A stretch of 5,836 nt of DNA from an uncultured bacterium (GTDB lineage: Bacteria > Bacillota_A > Clostridia > Oscillospirales > Oscillospiraceae): the NCBI GenBank assembly GCA_905214605.1, contig CAJMMY010000078.1, positions 1 through 5,836 on the forward strand, written 5' to 3'. Both the position numbers and the translations under genes were made by a program. Positions 4,706-5,836 of the stretch are shown here, in pieces. Position 1 is the first letter of the stretch, and each line of letters starts with the position of its first letter. The notes beneath the pieces are model-generated. The model saw nothing but the letters and a program-made list of their open reading frames with translations, did not search any database and was not told the origin of the DNA.

Positions 4706-5437
4706 TTATATGCCCAGTCGTTTCACCATATAATCGTGCGCCGCCTGCTCCACGGTGTCGTCCAATGCCGGGAGCACAAACTCCGGATTTTTCCGGTGAA
4801 TGGCCGTGGTCAGAATGACGTCGGCAAATTCCGGGTTTTTGGGCAGCACCGGACCGTGGCTGTACGTGCCGAATACGTTCAGATACCGCACGCCCTCGCC
4901 CTTGTCTTCTCCGTTGTTGCCGGAGCCGGTGAGCACCTGCCCCAAGGGAGAAATGCCTGCGCCCAGCCATGTTTTGCCGCTGTGGTTTTCAAATCCAACC
5001 ACCACGCTGCCGCCGGATTCCGGACCGCAGCGGAAAGCAAAATTGCCAATCATACGTTCTTTTTCGCCCACGGTGGCATAGTCAATGGCGCCGATAAAAT
5101 CGCAGGTTACCCCGTCCCAAGTGGTATAACTGCGGCCCAGCATTTGATACCCGCCGCAGATGGTCAGAAAGGTTTTTCCGTCGGCAATGGCGCTTTTGAT
5201 TTCCGCCGCTTTGCCCCGATTCAGGTCACTCAGCAGCACTTCCTGCTCAAAATCCTGCCCGCCGCCGATGAAAAACAAATCGTAATCGGCAAAATCCACC
5301 GTTTCCCCAATGGGCACCCGGGTCACTTGGGAGTCAATGCCCCGCCAAGTCAAGCGCTGCTGCAGACAGCGGATATTGCCGTTGTCGCCGTACAGATTCA
5401 GCACATCCGGATACAGATGACAAATTTTCAGTTCCAT
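4706..5437 (-). CDS. gatD: Lipid II isoglutaminyl synthase, glutaminase subunit GatD
   Basis: This 243-residue class I glutamine amidotransferase is of the CobB/CobQ-like type. GatD hydrolyses glutamine and passes ammonia to MurT, which amidates the alpha-carboxyl of D-Glu in the lipid II stem peptide at the cytoplasmic membrane face. Visible landmarks are HLYPDVLNLYGDNGN (7-21), the oxyanion-side FFIGGGQDFEQ (55-65), the nucleophile elbow TICGGYQMLG (92-101) with Cys94, Arg128 in EKERMIGNF and the catalytic His194 in TYSHGP. Cys94 and Arg128 have the same numbers as the residues described for Staphylococcus aureus GatD, and His194 corresponds to its His189. The second acidic partner is expected to come from MurT. 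The start is set by AGGAGG overlapping the murT stop. The length is normal and the gene appears intact. Confidence 0.95.
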   Translation of the reverse strand: MELKICHLYPDVLNLYGDNGNIRCLQQRLTWRGIDSQVTRVPIGETVDFADYDLFFIGGGQDFEQEVLLSDLNRGKAAEIKSAIADGKTFLTICGGYQMLGRSYTTWDGVTCDFIGAIDYATVGEKERMIGNFAFRCGPESGGSVVVGFENHSGKTWLGAGISPLGQVLTGSGNNGEDKGEGVRYLNVFGTYSHGPVLPKNPEFADVILTTAIHRKNPEFVLPALDDTVEQAAHDYMVKRLGI

Positions 5438-5444
5438 GGCTCTG

Positions 5445-5450
5445 CCTCCT
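5445..5450 (-). promoter_or_regulatory. gatD ribosome binding site overlapping the murT stop codon
   Basis: On the minus strand the murT stop TAA (5452-5450) shares its last A with AGGAGG (5450-5445), seven bases before the gatD ATG. This arrangement fits translational coupling of the two subunits of one complex. Confidence 0.85.
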
Positions 5451-5836
5451 TATTCCCAGAATTCCTTGCTGCCGCACAAATGCGCCAGCCGCGTCCGCAG
5501 GTCCAACATTGCCGTATATGTGGGAATCATATACACCGGCAAGCTCTGCTCGCTCACCTGCTGAATCAGCGCGTCAAAATCCCGCTCCACGCGGATATTT
5601 TCCGCCGGGATTCCCGCATATTTCAAACGCAGGGCCATATCATCGGCACGAATACCGGAAACAACCACCGGACCATCGTACTTTTCCGCAAATCGTTCAT
5701 ATTCCGCATCCCAAATCCAGGAAATATCCGTGGAATCGGCTGCCTTGTCATTCAGCAGAAATACCGGCAGGAAGGTCTGCTCCAAGCCGTTGAGATACTC
5801 AAACACCTGGTTGCAGCCCGCCGGATTCTTGATCAA
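5450..5836 (-). CDS. murT: Lipid II isoglutaminyl synthase, Mur-ligase-like subunit MurT, C-terminal part
   Basis: The last 128 codons are in the window; the gene starts beyond the right edge. The first codon here is TTG, read as an internal Leu in LIKNPAGCNQVFEYL, the start of the Mur-ligase-like C-terminal region of MurT (DUF1727). MurT binds lipid II and ATP, activates the D-Glu carboxyl and uses ammonia from GatD. DISWIWDAEYERF (fragment residues 37-49) holds Asp43 (bases 5708-5710), a good candidate for the MurT aspartate that completes the GatD Cys-His triad (Asp349 in S. aureus). The segment GIRADDMALRLKYAGI and the tail near YMIPTYTAMLDLR also fit the family. The gene lies 12 bases ahead of gatD in the usual murT-gatD order. 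The central ATP-binding domain and the Cys-rich zinc ribbon would be off the window. Confidence 0.93.
   Translation of the reverse strand: MIKNPAGCNQVFEYLNGLEQTFLPVFLLNDKAADSTDISWIWDAEYERFAEKYDGPVVVSGIRADDMALRLKYAGIPAENIRVERDFDALIQQVSEQSLPVYMIPTYTAMLDLRTRLAHLCGSKEFWE

Noticed and set aside
4408..4818. A 136-codon plus-strand open frame after prmA
   Set aside because: It reads through the bidirectional terminator, is antisense to the small membrane protein and the end of gatD, and has no ribosome binding site.

Overview
The window looks like ordinary chromosome from a Gram-positive anaerobe of the class Clostridia; an Oscillospiraceae-type gut bacterium is my best guess. The support is indirect. 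There is a murT-gatD pair (lipid II amidation, a Gram-positive trait), a long-form ribosome hibernation factor, a eukaryote/Firmicutes-type glycyl-tRNA synthetase start, strong GGAGG ribosome binding sites throughout, and roughly even GC. No mobile element, CRISPR array, tRNA or rRNA is visible.

Layout: at the left edge the first 14 codons of a probable glycyl-tRNA synthetase run leftward off the window. A 221-base divergent promoter region follows (44-264), with a candidate promoter for each direction and two inverted repeats. Rightward from there come a FlK-like hot-dog thioesterase (265-663) with its own terminator, a 643-residue membrane-anchored TPR/leucine-rich-repeat protein (773-2704), the long ribosome hibernation promoting factor hpf (2844-3377) with promoter and terminator, and the ribosomal protein L11 methyltransferase prmA (3490-4407) with a near-consensus promoter. 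From the right edge a leftward operon converges on prmA: the C-terminal part of murT (5450 to the edge), gatD (4706-5437) and a 74-residue two-helix membrane protein (4462-4686). The two transcription units meet at one perfect 18-bp hairpin with U-tracts on both strands (4420-4463).

Functionally there are two themes. glyS, hpf and prmA act on translation. MurT-GatD amidates D-Glu of the lipid II stem peptide, and its catalytic residues are intact as far as the window shows. The parts least explained by known families are the LRR protein, built from three successive LRR modules that each have their own entry strand and cap, and the small membrane protein closing the murT-gatD operon. The thioesterase is also notable: it keeps the FlK Thr/Glu/His catalytic set but lacks the aromatic lid that gives FlK its fluoroacetyl-CoA selectivity. 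I see no strong evidence for a wholly new multi-gene system.
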